From the NCBI GenBank assembly GCA_947644305.1, contig CANRYS010000008.1:1-64000 (forward strand): DNA of 64,000 nucleotides. The letters are read 5' to 3'. Source of the stretch: an uncultured Roseburia sp. Its GTDB lineage: Bacteria > Bacillota > Clostridia > Lachnospirales > Lachnospiraceae. Under the pieces are notes generated by a model. It was given only the letters and a program-made list of their open reading frames with translations. It was not told where the DNA came from and ran no database searches. Position 1 is the stretch's first letter. The number at the start of each line of letters is the position of its first letter. The translations under genes were made by a program, and so were the position numbers. Positions 43,985 to 53,799 of the stretch are shown here, piece by piece.

Positions 43985-45962
43985 AAAAATATGCAAAAGG
44001 AGAATTGGAAGAGCCGTACTTATAGCTGCTGTTTTTGCAGGGCTGGTGTCACTGGCTCTGGGAATGGGGATTGTGTGCAGGGTCAACCAGATGGGGGGAA
44101 CTCTGAGAGATCTTTTTGTGAACCAGTACACAGATTCAAAACTGCACAGGAGGGATGTAGAGAAAATTATTGATGAGATCTGGACCCAGGTCGGAAATAG
44201 AGACGGGATAGATCTGGAATATGATGGAACGCTGGATACATTTCCGGGGATGGAAGATATTATCTTTGATTTTGTTATAAATGTACAAGAAGAGGGTAGC
44301 ATTTTAAGACGCAGATCCAATATTCCTGACCGGAAAGAGAGACCTTGGAATGTGGATGTTTCGTATATGACAGAACACTTTACTTGTTATTACCTTTGGG
44401 ATGGCGAGGCGTTTATCTTTGGAGATGATGTTGGAGGTTATGTCAGAAAAAAAATAGAGATGCCCCTGGGGAGTGAAACGGTGCGGATGGGGATCGGGTT
44501 TAATGAGAACTTTCTGGAATCCGGACAGAAACGTCTCGCACAAATTAATAAAGAGCTTTCCACAGGGATAAACTTTGTTGTGGGAGGGTTTCTGGCAGCT
44601 TTATGGGGAGCCGCTTTTCTGATCCTGGGAAAGAAACAGCGCCAGACAATGCTTTTGTATACAGATATAGCTTTTCTGTTGTCCGCTGCTGGGGGAGTGA
44701 CAGGAATCATTTTCTTAGTAGGCATATTAGAAAATTTTGTTAATTTGTCCAAAGAGACCTATGGAACGGTTTCGGGTCTTTGCAATGCGGCGGGCTTTAG
44801 TATAAGTATGCTGCTGGCTCTTTCTGGCGTGTATGAAATAGTGAAAAACGTCTGGGGACATATGGGATTTCGGCAGTTTTTTCTTTTAAAACATCTGCAA
44901 AGGATAAAACAAAAGATCATCGGTGAGGCATATTATGATCAGGGGATCCAGATATGTATGAACAACCGGGAAAGAACGATGATCTGGCTGACTATTGTTA
45001 TTTTGGTGGCAGGTACAGTTGGAGTGTTCTATCTGTCAATGAAGATATGGTATTTGATCTGTGTCGGACTGCTGGCAGTTGTTCTAATATATTATCGAAA
45101 AGGCAGCAGAAAGATTGCAGCAGAATATGAGAAACTGCTGGGGCAGTTGGATCAGCTTCTCAATGAAAATTATCAGGATAATGATATGCTGGAAGAGACC
45201 TCTGTGTTTGCCAGAGAGTCCTGTCAGTTATCGATGCTCGGCTATCAGATCCAGGAGAGTGTGGAGACACAGATTCAGGCGGAAAAGATGAAGATTGATC
45301 TGGTCACGAACGTTTCCCATGATCTGAAGACACCACTGACCTCCATCATAAGTTATATCGATCTGCTGAAGAAAGAAGACCTGGAGCCAGTGGCGAGAGA
45401 TTATGTAATGGTTCTTGAAAAAAAATCAGTGCGTTTGAAAAAGATGATTTCAGATGTATTTGATCTGACCAAAGCGACCAGTGGAAACCTGGAGATAAAA
45501 AGATCAGAGCTGGATTTTGGCAGGCTTCTGGTCCAGATACTGGCGGACATGGATTGGATCATCAAGCAGGCGCCAGTCAAGGTGGTTTCTGATATTCCGC
45601 AACATATGCCGGGGGTCTACAGTGATGGGGAGAAGCTTTACCGGGTGATCCAGAACCTATTGGATAACGCATTGAAATACGCTATGCCTGGCACAAGGGT
45701 TTATGTCACACTAAAGGAAGACGAAAGGGAGGCAGTACTGCTTGTGAAGAATGTGTCTGCCTATGAGATGAATTTTACCAGGGAAGAAGTACTGGGCAGG
45801 TTTTTTCGGGGAGACCGTGCCAGAAGCACGGAAGGGAGCGGGCTTGGTCTCGCCATAGCGAAAGAGTTTACGGAGAGCTGTGGCGGCAGGCTGGATCTTA
45901 GGATCAGCGGAGATGTGTTCCAGGCAGAGCTGCGGTTCCCTGTTATGGACACAGGGGATTGA
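43956..45962 (+). CDS. Membrane sensor histidine kinase
   Basis: The product is 668 aa. An N-terminal TM (about 18-42) and an extracytoplasmic loop of roughly 150 residues are followed by a cluster of TM segments (about 205-375). The HisKA domain has H455 in NVSHDLKTPLTSI, and the HATPase_c domain has NLLDNALKYA and GSGLGLAIAKEF. A TTG start at 43956 overlapping the regulator is the only extended option. It most likely phosphorylates the regulator at 43283. The many-TM sensor suggests a membrane or envelope cue; the ligand cannot be read. Confidence 0.88.
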   Translation: MVIKLKKLSEKICKRRIGRAVLIAAVFAGLVSLALGMGIVCRVNQMGGTLRDLFVNQYTDSKLHRRDVEKIIDEIWTQVGNRDGIDLEYDGTLDTFPGMEDIIFDFVINVQEEGSILRRRSNIPDRKERPWNVDVSYMTEHFTCYYLWDGEAFIFGDDVGGYVRKKIEMPLGSETVRMGIGFNENFLESGQKRLAQINKELSTGINFVVGGFLAALWGAAFLILGKKQRQTMLLYTDIAFLLSAAGGVTGIIFLVGILENFVNLSKETYGTVSGLCNAAGFSISMLLALSGVYEIVKNVWGHMGFRQFFLLKHLQRIKQKIIGEAYYDQGIQICMNNRERTMIWLTIVILVAGTVGVFYLSMKIWYLICVGLLAVVLIYYRKGSRKIAAEYEKLLGQLDQLLNENYQDNDMLEETSVFARESCQLSMLGYQIQESVETQIQAEKMKIDLVTNVSHDLKTPLTSIISYIDLLKKEDLEPVARDYVMVLEKKSVRLKKMISDVFDLTKATSGNLEIKRSELDFGRLLVQILADMDWIIKQAPVKVVSDIPQHMPGVYSDGEKLYRVIQNLLDNALKYAMPGTRVYVTLKEDEREAVLLVKNVSAYEMNFTREEVLGRFFRGDRARSTEGSGLGLAIAKEFTESCGGRLDLRISGDVFQAELRFPVMDTGD

Positions 45963-45987
45963 CATTGGATTAAAATATGGCTATACT
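45959..45987 (+). promoter_or_regulatory. Sigma-A promoter of the tetrapyrrole operon
   Basis: TTGACA at 45959-45964, 17 bp, TATACT at 45982-45987. The leader is only about 35-40 nt, too short for a cobalamin riboswitch. Confidence 0.7.
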
Positions 45988-46030
45988 GAAAAAATAATGG
46001 AGCATTCCGCTGTGGAAAAGGAGAGGTTCG

Positions 46031-46651
46031 ATGTCGTATTTTCCCTTGTTTATGGAGTTGAAAGACCGGGATTGTCTCGTGGTGGGAGGAGGCAAGGTTG
46101 CCTGGCGCAAAGTAAAGGTGTTGATGGATTTTGGCGCGCAGGTTTCCGTGGTGGCGCCGGAGATCAATTCGGAGATTAGAGAACTTGGCCTTGCTCAGCA
46201 GATGGAACGGGAATTTGAAGATGGCGATGTGCAGGGACGGACTCTAGTGGTGGCGGCCACAGATAACGAGGCATTGAATCGGCGCATCAGTCAGCTCTGT
46301 CAGGCGCTCGGCATTCCTGTAAATGCAGTGGATCAGACCCAGGATTGCAGCTTTATCTTTCCAGCCTATGTAAAGCAGGGAGAGGTGGTGGCAGCCTTTT
46401 CCAGTGGAGGGCGGAGTCCGGTTATGACACAATATCTGAAAGCACAGATAAAGCCAGTTATGACAGAGGAGTTAGGAGAACTGGCGGCATGTCTGGGCAG
46501 CATCCGCGATATGGTACATTCCTCTGTTAAGACAGAGATAGCACGAAAACACTTGTATGAGGAACTTCTTCAACTGGGACTTCAGAAGGGAAAGAATCCG
46601 GAGACCGAAGAGATTTGGAATGTGATGAAAAAATATATGGAACAGGAGTAA
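46031..46651 (+). CDS. sirC: Precorrin-2 dehydrogenase / siroheme synthase N-domain
   Basis: The product is 206 aa. It oxidises precorrin-2 to sirohydrochlorin with NAD. It has the Rossmann start LVVGGGKVAWRKVKVLMDFG, then TLVVAATDNEALNRRIS and the family stretch VNAVDQTQDCSFIFPA, with SSGGRSPVMTQYLK after it. No chelatase domain is fused, so iron insertion must come from elsewhere. It is the first gene of the operon, behind AAAAGGAG, and its stop codon abuts the hemB start. Confidence 0.9.
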   Translation: MSYFPLFMELKDRDCLVVGGGKVAWRKVKVLMDFGAQVSVVAPEINSEIRELGLAQQMEREFEDGDVQGRTLVVAATDNEALNRRISQLCQALGIPVNAVDQTQDCSFIFPAYVKQGEVVAAFSSGGRSPVMTQYLKAQIKPVMTEELGELAACLGSIRDMVHSSVKTEIARKHLYEELLQLGLQKGKNPETEEIWNVMKKYMEQE

Positions 46652-47626
46652 ATGAAAATGGACCGAATGAGAAGACTGAGAGCCAGCGAAACGCTGCGAA
46701 GTATGGTGAGGGAGAACCATGTTCGGGTGGAAGAATTGATCTATCCTGTGTTTGTGACGGCTGGTACTGATATCTGTCATCCTGTAGCTTCGATGCCTGG
46801 TATTTGTCAATATTCTATTGACCGATTGGGAGAGGAACTAGATCGTGTGGTGGCGTCAGGAGTTCCCTCTGTGTTGCTATTTGGCATCCCAGAATGCAAA
46901 GATGAGGCGGGAAGCGGCGCTTATGACGAGAATGGAATCATCCAGCAGGCGGTCCGCTGGATCAAAAAAGAGGAAAAGTATAGCAGACTTTTGGTGATAG
47001 CGGATGTCTGTCTCTGTGAGTATACTTCTCACGGTCACTGTGGTCTAATCCGGGATGGAGAGATCTTAAATGATGAGACGCTGCCGTTGCTGGCCAAGAC
47101 CGCTGTCAGTTATGCCAGGGCGGGAGCAGATATCATTGCACCCAGTGATATGATGGACAAGCGTGTAGAGGCAATACGGCAGGCACTGGATGAAAACGGG
47201 TTTTTAAACATACCCATCATGGCCTACAGTGCTAAATTTGCCTCATCTTTTTACGGGCCTTTTCGGGAAGCGGCGCATTCGGCGCCGGGATTTGGAGACC
47301 GCAAAACCTATCAAATGGACCCAGCCAATGGAAGAGAGGCGCTGCGGGAGGTAGAAGAAGATATTTTGGAGGGCGCCGACTTGATCATCGCCAAGCCTGC
47401 CATGGCATATATGGATATCATCTGTGAGATCACAAGGAATTTTAATATTCCGGTGGTGGCGTATAATGTCAGCGGGGAATATTCCATGGTAAAGGCAGCA
47501 GCGGCACAGGGATGGATCGATGAGAAGAAGATCGTGCTGGAGTTATTGACAGGATTTAAGCGTGCTGGCGCCAAGATGATCATCACCTATCATGCGCTGG
47601 AGGCAGCCGGATGGCTGCGAGAGTAG
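46652..47626 (+). CDS. hemB: Porphobilinogen synthase (ALA dehydratase)
   Basis: The product is 324 aa, the normal length. It condenses two 5-aminolevulinates to porphobilinogen. Zinc-type cysteines lie in ADVCLCEYTSHGHCG; the two active-site lysines are in AYSAKFASSFYGPFR and IIAKPAMAYMDII. It starts next to the sirC stop and is followed by hemL 22 bp later. Confidence 0.95.
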   Translation: MKMDRMRRLRASETLRSMVRENHVRVEELIYPVFVTAGTDICHPVASMPGICQYSIDRLGEELDRVVASGVPSVLLFGIPECKDEAGSGAYDENGIIQQAVRWIKKEEKYSRLLVIADVCLCEYTSHGHCGLIRDGEILNDETLPLLAKTAVSYARAGADIIAPSDMMDKRVEAIRQALDENGFLNIPIMAYSAKFASSFYGPFREAAHSAPGFGDRKTYQMDPANGREALREVEEDILEGADLIIAKPAMAYMDIICEITRNFNIPVVAYNVSGEYSMVKAAAAQGWIDEKKIVLELLTGFKRAGAKMIITYHALEAAGWLRE

Positions 47627-47648
47627 AATAGAGCAGAATGGAGGAAAT

Positions 47649-48941
47649 ATGGAGACCAGATCTGAACAATTATTTGAAGCGGCAAAAAAATATATTCCCG
47701 GAGGCGTGAACAGCCCTGTGAGAGCTTTTGGGTCGGTAGGGAGAACGCCTAGATTTATCGCTTCGGCGCGGGGAGACCGGATCATAGATGTGGACGGAAA
47801 CGAGATGATCGACTATATCTGTTCCTGGGGGCCGGGGATACTGGGGCATACCCATCCGCGGGTGATCCAGAAGGTTCAGGAGGCGTGTGAAGATGGTTTG
47901 ACCTATGGGGCCCCTACGGAAAAAGAGGTACAGTTGGCAAGATTGATTGCCGAGCTGGTGCCGGGCATAGAGGTGAGCCGGCTGGTCAGTTCCGGGACAG
48001 AGGCGGTGATGAGTGCGGTCCGTGTTGCCAGAGGATATACAAAACGGGACAAGATCATTAAATTCAGGGGGTGTTATCATGGACATTCTGACGGACTTCT
48101 GGTCAAAGCGGGATCGGCGGCCCTGACCACATCCGTGCCCGACAGCGCCGGGGTGCCGACAGATTATACAAAAAATACACTGGTGGCACAGTATAATGAT
48201 AGGACATCAGTAGAAGAATTGTTTGCGACAAATGAGGGAGAGATTGCCGCAGTGATCGTAGAACCGGTGGCGGCCAATATGGGAGTCGTGCTGCCGGACA
48301 AGGGATTTCTGGAATTTTTAAGGGAGATAACAGAACGCTATGGGGCACTCTTGATTTTCGATGAAGTGATCACAGGATTTCGCCTCTCCCTGGGGGGCGC
48401 CCAAGAGTACTATGGGATCACACCAGATCTGACCACGCTGGGAAAGATCGTGGGGGGCGGTATGCCGATCGGTGCTTACGGAGGAAGAAAAGAGATCATG
48501 GAGATGGTTTCACCAGTGGGACCGGTGTATCAGGCGGGCACCTTGTCTGGAAATCCCATTGCCACCACAGCCGGCATAGAGACATTGACGATATTAAAAG
48601 AAGATCCAGGGATTTACAAGAGACTGGAACAGAAGGCGAAGCGTATCGCTGAGGAGGTAAAAGAGGCCGCTGGGGATACGGTTTGTGTCAATCAGATCGG
48701 ATCTCTTCTGAGTATCTTTTTTACCGACAGAGGGGTGACGGACTACGAAAGTGCCATAGCTTCTCATACTGAGAAGTACGCAGAGTATTTTAGTTATCTT
48801 CTGGACGCGGACATTTATGTGGCGCCGTCCCAGTTTGAGGCGATGTTTTTGTCGGAAGCTCACACGGAAGAGGACATATCATATACCTGTCAGAAGATGA
48901 AGGAGTATTTTTCCAGATTTAGACCAACGAAAGGGAAATAA
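47649..48941 (+). CDS. hemL: Glutamate-1-semialdehyde 2,1-aminomutase
   Basis: The product is 430 aa, matching the family. It is a PLP enzyme making 5-aminolevulinate from glutamate-1-semialdehyde. Motifs: IPGGVNSPVRAFGSVG, SSGTEAVMSAVRVARG, LIFDEVITGFR and the PLP lysine in TLGKIVGGGMPIGAYGG. ATG 47649 sits behind GGAGG and fits the family N-terminus; earlier in-frame starts overlap hemB. Confidence 0.95.
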   Translation: METRSEQLFEAAKKYIPGGVNSPVRAFGSVGRTPRFIASARGDRIIDVDGNEMIDYICSWGPGILGHTHPRVIQKVQEACEDGLTYGAPTEKEVQLARLIAELVPGIEVSRLVSSGTEAVMSAVRVARGYTKRDKIIKFRGCYHGHSDGLLVKAGSAALTTSVPDSAGVPTDYTKNTLVAQYNDRTSVEELFATNEGEIAAVIVEPVAANMGVVLPDKGFLEFLREITERYGALLIFDEVITGFRLSLGGAQEYYGITPDLTTLGKIVGGGMPIGAYGGRKEIMEMVSPVGPVYQAGTLSGNPIATTAGIETLTILKEDPGIYKRLEQKAKRIAEEVKEAAGDTVCVNQIGSLLSIFFTDRGVTDYESAIASHTEKYAEYFSYLLDADIYVAPSQFEAMFLSEAHTEEDISYTCQKMKEYFSRFRPTKGK

Positions 48942-48947
48942 TGTGAC

Positions 48948-50174
48948 ATGCAGTTTGGCGTTTGCGGAATCAATTATAAAAAGGCAGATTTGGATATAAG
49001 GAACAAAACTTCCTTTACTGATTTGAGAAAAGCAGAGTTTTTCCAGTTGGTAGGGAAAGAAGGGATTGAACAGTGTATGATCCTGTCCACTTGTAATCGC
49101 AGTGAAGTCTATTTTCTATATGAAACAGAGGCTCAGTTCGATAGCGTCTACAGGGTTTATGAGCGTATGTTTTCTGCGGCAGTACTCGGTGAGTACATGA
49201 TTGCAATGGATTCCGAAGCGGCGATGGGATATCTGTTCCGGGTGGCAGCAGGACTGGAATCTCTCGTGCTGGGAGAGGATCAGATTCTTGGACAGGTAAA
49301 GGATGCGCTGGATTTTTCCAGAACTATGGGTTATGATGGAAAGGAACTGAATAAAATTGTCCGTGATGCCATCACCTGTGCCAAGAGGATAAAAACGGAA
49401 TTTAAGATCAGTGAAAAACCATTATCCGTCAGTTACATTGGGATTCGGATGGTGGAAGAGCATACGGGCATTGCGGGCAAGAGAGTGCTTTTGATCGGCA
49501 GTGGAAAAGCCAGTCTTCTGGCATTAAAATATCTCAAAGAATACGGTGCCGGAAAGATCACAGTGTGTAGTCGGACATTTTCTCATGCAGGGCGCTTGCG
49601 GGAAGAAGAGAAAGAACTGCAGGTTATTCCCTATGAGGAGAGGTATCACTGTATGGCGCAGTGTGATATCGTGGTTTCTGCCACCTCGTCTCCCCATACC
49701 GTCATCCGTAGAGAGGATTTTGAGCCGGAGGGACCGATCACGTTTCTCGACCTTGCGGCTCCGAGGGATATTGATACGGCATTTATGGAACATCCTTTGG
49801 TTTATTTGATCAATTTGGATACGTTGCAGAAGATCGCGGAGGAGAACCAGCGGCAGAGGGAACAATTAGTGGATGAGAGTCAGGATATGCTAAAGGAAGC
49901 GCTGGAAGAGACCAGGCAGTGGATACTGCAGAGTCGGGTGGATGATACGATCCAGTCTCTTCAGCAGAGATGCAATCATATCGTAGAGGATAGTTTCACT
50001 TATCTTGATCGGAAAATGGAATTGAGCCGCCGAGAGCAGAAGATTTTGAAAAAGGTGTTGAATGCGTCGTTGCAGCGACTGCTGCGGGATCCGATTCAGG
50101 AACTGAAACAGTTGGATTCGAAGGAAAAGCAGGATGAATACAAAAAGATGGTGAATGAATTATTTCATATATGA
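48948..50174 (+). CDS. hemA: Glutamyl-tRNA reductase
   Basis: The product is 408 aa. It reduces glutamyl-tRNA(Glu) to glutamate-1-semialdehyde, the entry to the C5 pathway. The catalytic Cys is in ILSTCNRSEVYF near 50; GLESLVLGEDQILGQVK and the NADP-binding LLIGSGKASLLALKYL follow, with a helical dimerisation domain at the end. It starts 6 bp after hemL and its 3' end touches the hemC region. Confidence 0.95.
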   Translation: MQFGVCGINYKKADLDIRNKTSFTDLRKAEFFQLVGKEGIEQCMILSTCNRSEVYFLYETEAQFDSVYRVYERMFSAAVLGEYMIAMDSEAAMGYLFRVAAGLESLVLGEDQILGQVKDALDFSRTMGYDGKELNKIVRDAITCAKRIKTEFKISEKPLSVSYIGIRMVEEHTGIAGKRVLLIGSGKASLLALKYLKEYGAGKITVCSRTFSHAGRLREEEKELQVIPYEERYHCMAQCDIVVSATSSPHTVIRREDFEPEGPITFLDLAAPRDIDTAFMEHPLVYLINLDTLQKIAEENQRQREQLVDESQDMLKEALEETRQWILQSRVDDTIQSLQQRCNHIVEDSFTYLDRKMELSRREQKILKKVLNASLQRLLRDPIQELKQLDSKEKQDEYKKMVNELFHI

Positions 50175-50214
50175 ACAGCCCAATAGCGATTCGATTGACA
50201 AGGGAGGAAAGAGC

Positions 50215-52599
50215 TTGAAATATAGGATTGGAACGAGAGGTTCTAAACTTGCCCTGGCACAGACGGAATTCGTGAAGCGCAGATTGGAACAAAATTACCC
50301 GGAGCATGAATTTGAGATCCAGATCATTCAGACAAAAGGGGACCGGATACAGAATATGCCTCTGGACCAGATCGGGGATAAGGGAGTTTTCGTAAAAGAG
50401 ATTGAGGAAAAACTTCTTTCGGGGGAGATTCATATTGGGGTACACAGCATGAAAGATATGCCCTCTGAACCGGCAGACGGGCTTCTTTTTACGAAGGCAT
50501 GGAAACGGGAAGACCCGAGAGATGTTCTTGTTCTTCGGAAAGCAAAGTCTCTGGAGCAGCTTCCCCCGGGCGCGGTGATCGCTACAGGAAGCCGGCGCCG
50601 GGAGTTTCAGATGAAGCGCCTGCGCCCGGATATTCAGATAACCGGGATTCGGGGAAATATTGACACGAGACTTCGCAAAATGGAGGATCAGAAGCTGGAT
50701 GGTATCGTTTTAGCGGCAGCAGGACTTCACCGGCTGGGACTCAGGGAGAGGATCAGCCAGTATCTGGAGCCGGAAGAAATGATCCCGGCACCGGCACAGG
50801 GGACGCTGGCACTGGAGATTCGAAAAGAAGATATGGTGTTGCGGCAGTTGCTAGATTTTTTGAGTGACGCGGAGACTGAGCAGGAGGTAGGCGCAGAACG
50901 AAGTTTTCTCAAGAAGGTGGGAGGGGACTGCCATCTTCCTGTAGGTGCCTGTTGTGAAAAGGCAGAGATGGGCGGCTTTCGGATGCGGGTTTTATATGGA
51001 AATGAAACCGGTGAGCGACTGGCAGCGGTATGCGTCGAAGGAGAGGACCCAGTAAAGCTGGCACAGGATGCGGTGGCAGCGATGGCCAAGAAGTTGGCGG
51101 GTCGGGTGTATCTTGTGGGCGCAGGTCCGGGAGATCCAGGGCTGATCACGGTCCGGGGACTGGAGGCTATCAGACAGGCAGACTGTATCCTATATGACAG
51201 GCTGATTTCTCCTGTGTTGCTGGAGGAGGCAAAGCCGGAGTGTGAGAAAATCTATGTGGGGAAGGAAAATCATCATCACACGCTGGAGCAGGTGGAGATC
51301 AACCGTCTTCTGGTAAAAAAAGCGTATGAATACCCCAGAGTGGTCCGTCTCAAAGGCGGCGATATATACGTCTTTGGAAGGGGCGGCGAAGAGGGGATGA
51401 TGTTGGCAGACAGAGGGATTTCTTTTCAGGTTATTCCGGGGCTTAGTTCTTGCACGGCAGGACCAGCATATGCGGGCATTCCTGTCACCCATCGGGGAAT
51501 CGCGGGAGGGTTTCATGTGGTGACAGCCCATGACCGGAAGGACCAACTGGCGGACATTGACTTCGAGGCTATGGCGAGGGGACGAGACACCTGCATTTTT
51601 CTCATGGGGCGCAGCAAGATTCGGGAGATCATCCAGGGACTTATGAGAGGGGGGATGCTCCCGGATACAAAAGCAGCGGTCATTTCCCATGCCACCACGG
51701 CAAAGCAGCGAGTTTGTGTGGCCAAGCTAGCAGATCTGGCGGACAAGGCGGAACGTGAACAGATGCCAGCACCAGCATTGATTGTGGTAGGAGATGTAGT
51801 TGGCCTGAGGGAGCAGCTTAATGTTCTGGATGACGGAAGGCAGTCAGATAGAAAAGTGTTGGTCCCGAAGCTGGATAGCGGTATTTCAAAACTATCCCGA
51901 CTGCTGCTGGATCAGGGAATTACTGCGAAGGAAATAAAACTGGGAGAAATTGTTTATTTAGAATATGTTATCAGACCAGATATGTTATCAGAGGTAGATT
52001 GGTTACTTTTTACGAGTCGTCACGGCGTGGAGTCATTATGGAAGGATCTGGAACGATGCGGACTGGATATCCGATCTGTGGCGGGCGCCCGGTTTGCAGC
52101 TCTGGGAGAAAACACGGCAAAATGCCTTAGAAAGTATGGCATACAGGCGGATCTCGTACCCTGCTGTGCCAGTGGAGAGGCGCTGGCACAGCAGTTGTCG
52201 AGAAAGGTGGATAAAAGCCAGAAGGTATGTTATGTCAAGGCAAGATGTACCGATCCGGCCTTGCGCCGGATTCTGGAGCCCTGCTGCCAGTATGAAGAGC
52301 TGGAAATTTATGAAAACCAGCCGGTGGAAGCTCCGGCCTTTGATCCTTTATGTTGGCAGGATTTTGAAGGGATATGTTTCACCTGTGCCTCTTTGGCAGA
52401 ACGCTTTGCTGCCCTTTGTGGAGAGCAATGGGCGAAGTGGGCCGAAGAACAGATTTTTTATAGCATCGGTCCGAAGACGACAGAAAAGTTAAAGGCTCTC
52501 GGAGCGGTGAAAATTATTCAGGCAGAGGAAACATCTATGGAAGCACTGGTACAACGAATATTGTGGAGAACAGAGGATAGCTATGAACAAAAAATATAA
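50215..52599 (+). CDS. Trifunctional HemC-CobA-HemD fusion
   Basis: The product is 794 aa. Residues 1-290 are hydroxymethylbilane synthase (RIGTRGSKLALAQTEFVK, HSMKDMP, GIRGNIDTRLRKM, cofactor Cys in GGDCHLPVGACC). Residues about 300-535 are uroporphyrinogen-III C-methyltransferase (VYLVGAGPGDPGLITVRG, VVRLKGGDIYVFGRGGEE, GIPVTHRGIAGG). The last 240 (VLVPKLDSGISKLSR, then LLFTSRHGVESL) are uroporphyrinogen-III synthase. One chain thus takes porphobilinogen to precorrin-2. TTG 50215 behind AGGGAGGAAAG matches the usual HemC start; the ATG at 50155 overlaps hemA. No intact CobA or HemD gene exists elsewhere in the window. Confidence 0.9.
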   Translation: MKYRIGTRGSKLALAQTEFVKRRLEQNYPEHEFEIQIIQTKGDRIQNMPLDQIGDKGVFVKEIEEKLLSGEIHIGVHSMKDMPSEPADGLLFTKAWKREDPRDVLVLRKAKSLEQLPPGAVIATGSRRREFQMKRLRPDIQITGIRGNIDTRLRKMEDQKLDGIVLAAAGLHRLGLRERISQYLEPEEMIPAPAQGTLALEIRKEDMVLRQLLDFLSDAETEQEVGAERSFLKKVGGDCHLPVGACCEKAEMGGFRMRVLYGNETGERLAAVCVEGEDPVKLAQDAVAAMAKKLAGRVYLVGAGPGDPGLITVRGLEAIRQADCILYDRLISPVLLEEAKPECEKIYVGKENHHHTLEQVEINRLLVKKAYEYPRVVRLKGGDIYVFGRGGEEGMMLADRGISFQVIPGLSSCTAGPAYAGIPVTHRGIAGGFHVVTAHDRKDQLADIDFEAMARGRDTCIFLMGRSKIREIIQGLMRGGMLPDTKAAVISHATTAKQRVCVAKLADLADKAEREQMPAPALIVVGDVVGLREQLNVLDDGRQSDRKVLVPKLDSGISKLSRLLLDQGITAKEIKLGEIVYLEYVIRPDMLSEVDWLLFTSRHGVESLWKDLERCGLDIRSVAGARFAALGENTAKCLRKYGIQADLVPCCASGEALAQQLSRKVDKSQKVCYVKARCTDPALRRILEPCCQYEELEIYENQPVEAPAFDPLCWQDFEGICFTCASLAERFAALCGEQWAKWAEEQIFYSIGPKTTEKLKALGAVKIIQAEETSMEALVQRILWRTEDSYEQKI

Positions 52600-53782
52600 G
52601 ATGACGTTATATGCCTGTTATCTGGCATATGTGGTTCAAGGAATCATCAATAATATAAATCCGATTCTTTTTGCCAATTATCAGAGAAGCCTGGGGATCA
52701 CCGTGGACAAGATCGGGATTCTTATCGCTGTGAATTTTGTGACGCAGATCATTATAGACTTTGCCTCGGTAGGTTATGTGGACCGCATCGGCTACCGGAA
52801 ATGTATGGTGCTGGCAAACGCATGCTCTGTTTTGGGTCTGCTGGGAGTGGGAAGTTTTCCTTTCTGGTTTGGAGATCCCATGCTGGGACTTACAGTGGCA
52901 ACGATCTTAAATGGGATCGGAGGCGGGCTGCTGGAGGTACTGGTCAGTCCCATTGTGGAGGCAGTACCCACAGATAATAAGGAAAAGTCCATGAGTATGC
53001 TTCACTCCTTTTACTGCTGGGGCTGCGTGGGATTTATCGCGGTGTCCACATTGATCTTGTTTGTTATGGGAGAGCAGAGATGGCATGTTCTTCCCTTTGT
53101 GTGGGTTCTGGTTCCTCTCGTGTGCGGTATCCTGTTCTGCCGTGTGCCGGTCTGCAGGCTGGTGGAGGAAGAGGAACGAATCCCCGTAAAATCTCTGGCA
53201 GGACAGAAGATATTCTGGTGTCTGCTGGTGCTGATGATCTGTGCTGGCGCCTCAGAGATGGGAATGTCCCAGTGGACCTCTTATTTTGCGGAGATGGGGC
53301 TGCATGTGAATAAAGCGGTGGGGGATCTGCTTGGAGCCTGTTCCTTCTGTGTGCTCATGGGGTTGGCAAGGTTGTATTACGGAAAGAGTTCTGGGGATAT
53401 GCCGATTCGGAAGTTTATGGCGGGGAGCTATGTGCTCTGTATATTCAGCTATGGACTTACTGTATTTGCCCCACATCCGCTGCTAGGGCTTTTGGGCTGT
53501 GCTCTGTGCGGCCTGTCCGTGGGAGTGCTGTGGCCAGGAACTTTTAGCATGGCGGCTCGGGAGTGCAGAGCAGGGGGAACGGCATTGTTTGCCCTGCTGG
53601 CATTGGCGGGGGATATCGGCTGTGTCACAGGTCCGGCAGCAGTCAGTCAAGCGGCCGGTATCTTTCCGCAGTACGGGATAAAGGCCGGGCTTTTGATAGC
53701 AGTGATATTTCCAGCGGCGGGACTAGTATTGACGGTGTGCTGCCACGAATCTAGTGAATCCAAAGAATCATTATGCGAGTGA
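52583..53782 (+). CDS. Major facilitator superfamily transporter
   Basis: The product is 399 aa with about 12 membrane segments. The loop 2-3 motif (GYVDRIGYRKCMVLANA) is of MFS type, and SMLHSFYCWGCVGFIAV and a second-half SVGVLWPGTFSMAAREC recall sugar/FucP-like carriers. The substrate cannot be read. It overlaps the hemC-cobA-hemD end by 17 nt, so it belongs to this operon and might move a tetrapyrrole-related compound or simply be co-expressed. Confidence 0.85.
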   Translation: MNKKYKMTLYACYLAYVVQGIINNINPILFANYQRSLGITVDKIGILIAVNFVTQIIIDFASVGYVDRIGYRKCMVLANACSVLGLLGVGSFPFWFGDPMLGLTVATILNGIGGGLLEVLVSPIVEAVPTDNKEKSMSMLHSFYCWGCVGFIAVSTLILFVMGEQRWHVLPFVWVLVPLVCGILFCRVPVCRLVEEEERIPVKSLAGQKIFWCLLVLMICAGASEMGMSQWTSYFAEMGLHVNKAVGDLLGACSFCVLMGLARLYYGKSSGDMPIRKFMAGSYVLCIFSYGLTVFAPHPLLGLLGCALCGLSVGVLWPGTFSMAARECRAGGTALFALLALAGDIGCVTGPAAVSQAAGIFPQYGIKAGLLIAVIFPAAGLVLTVCCHESSESKESLCE

Positions 53783-53799
53783 TGAAAATAGGTGATAAA

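Noticed and set aside
45988-46030. Cobalamin riboswitch before the tetrapyrrole operon
   Set aside because: The leader is about 40 nt long and lacks the B12 box.
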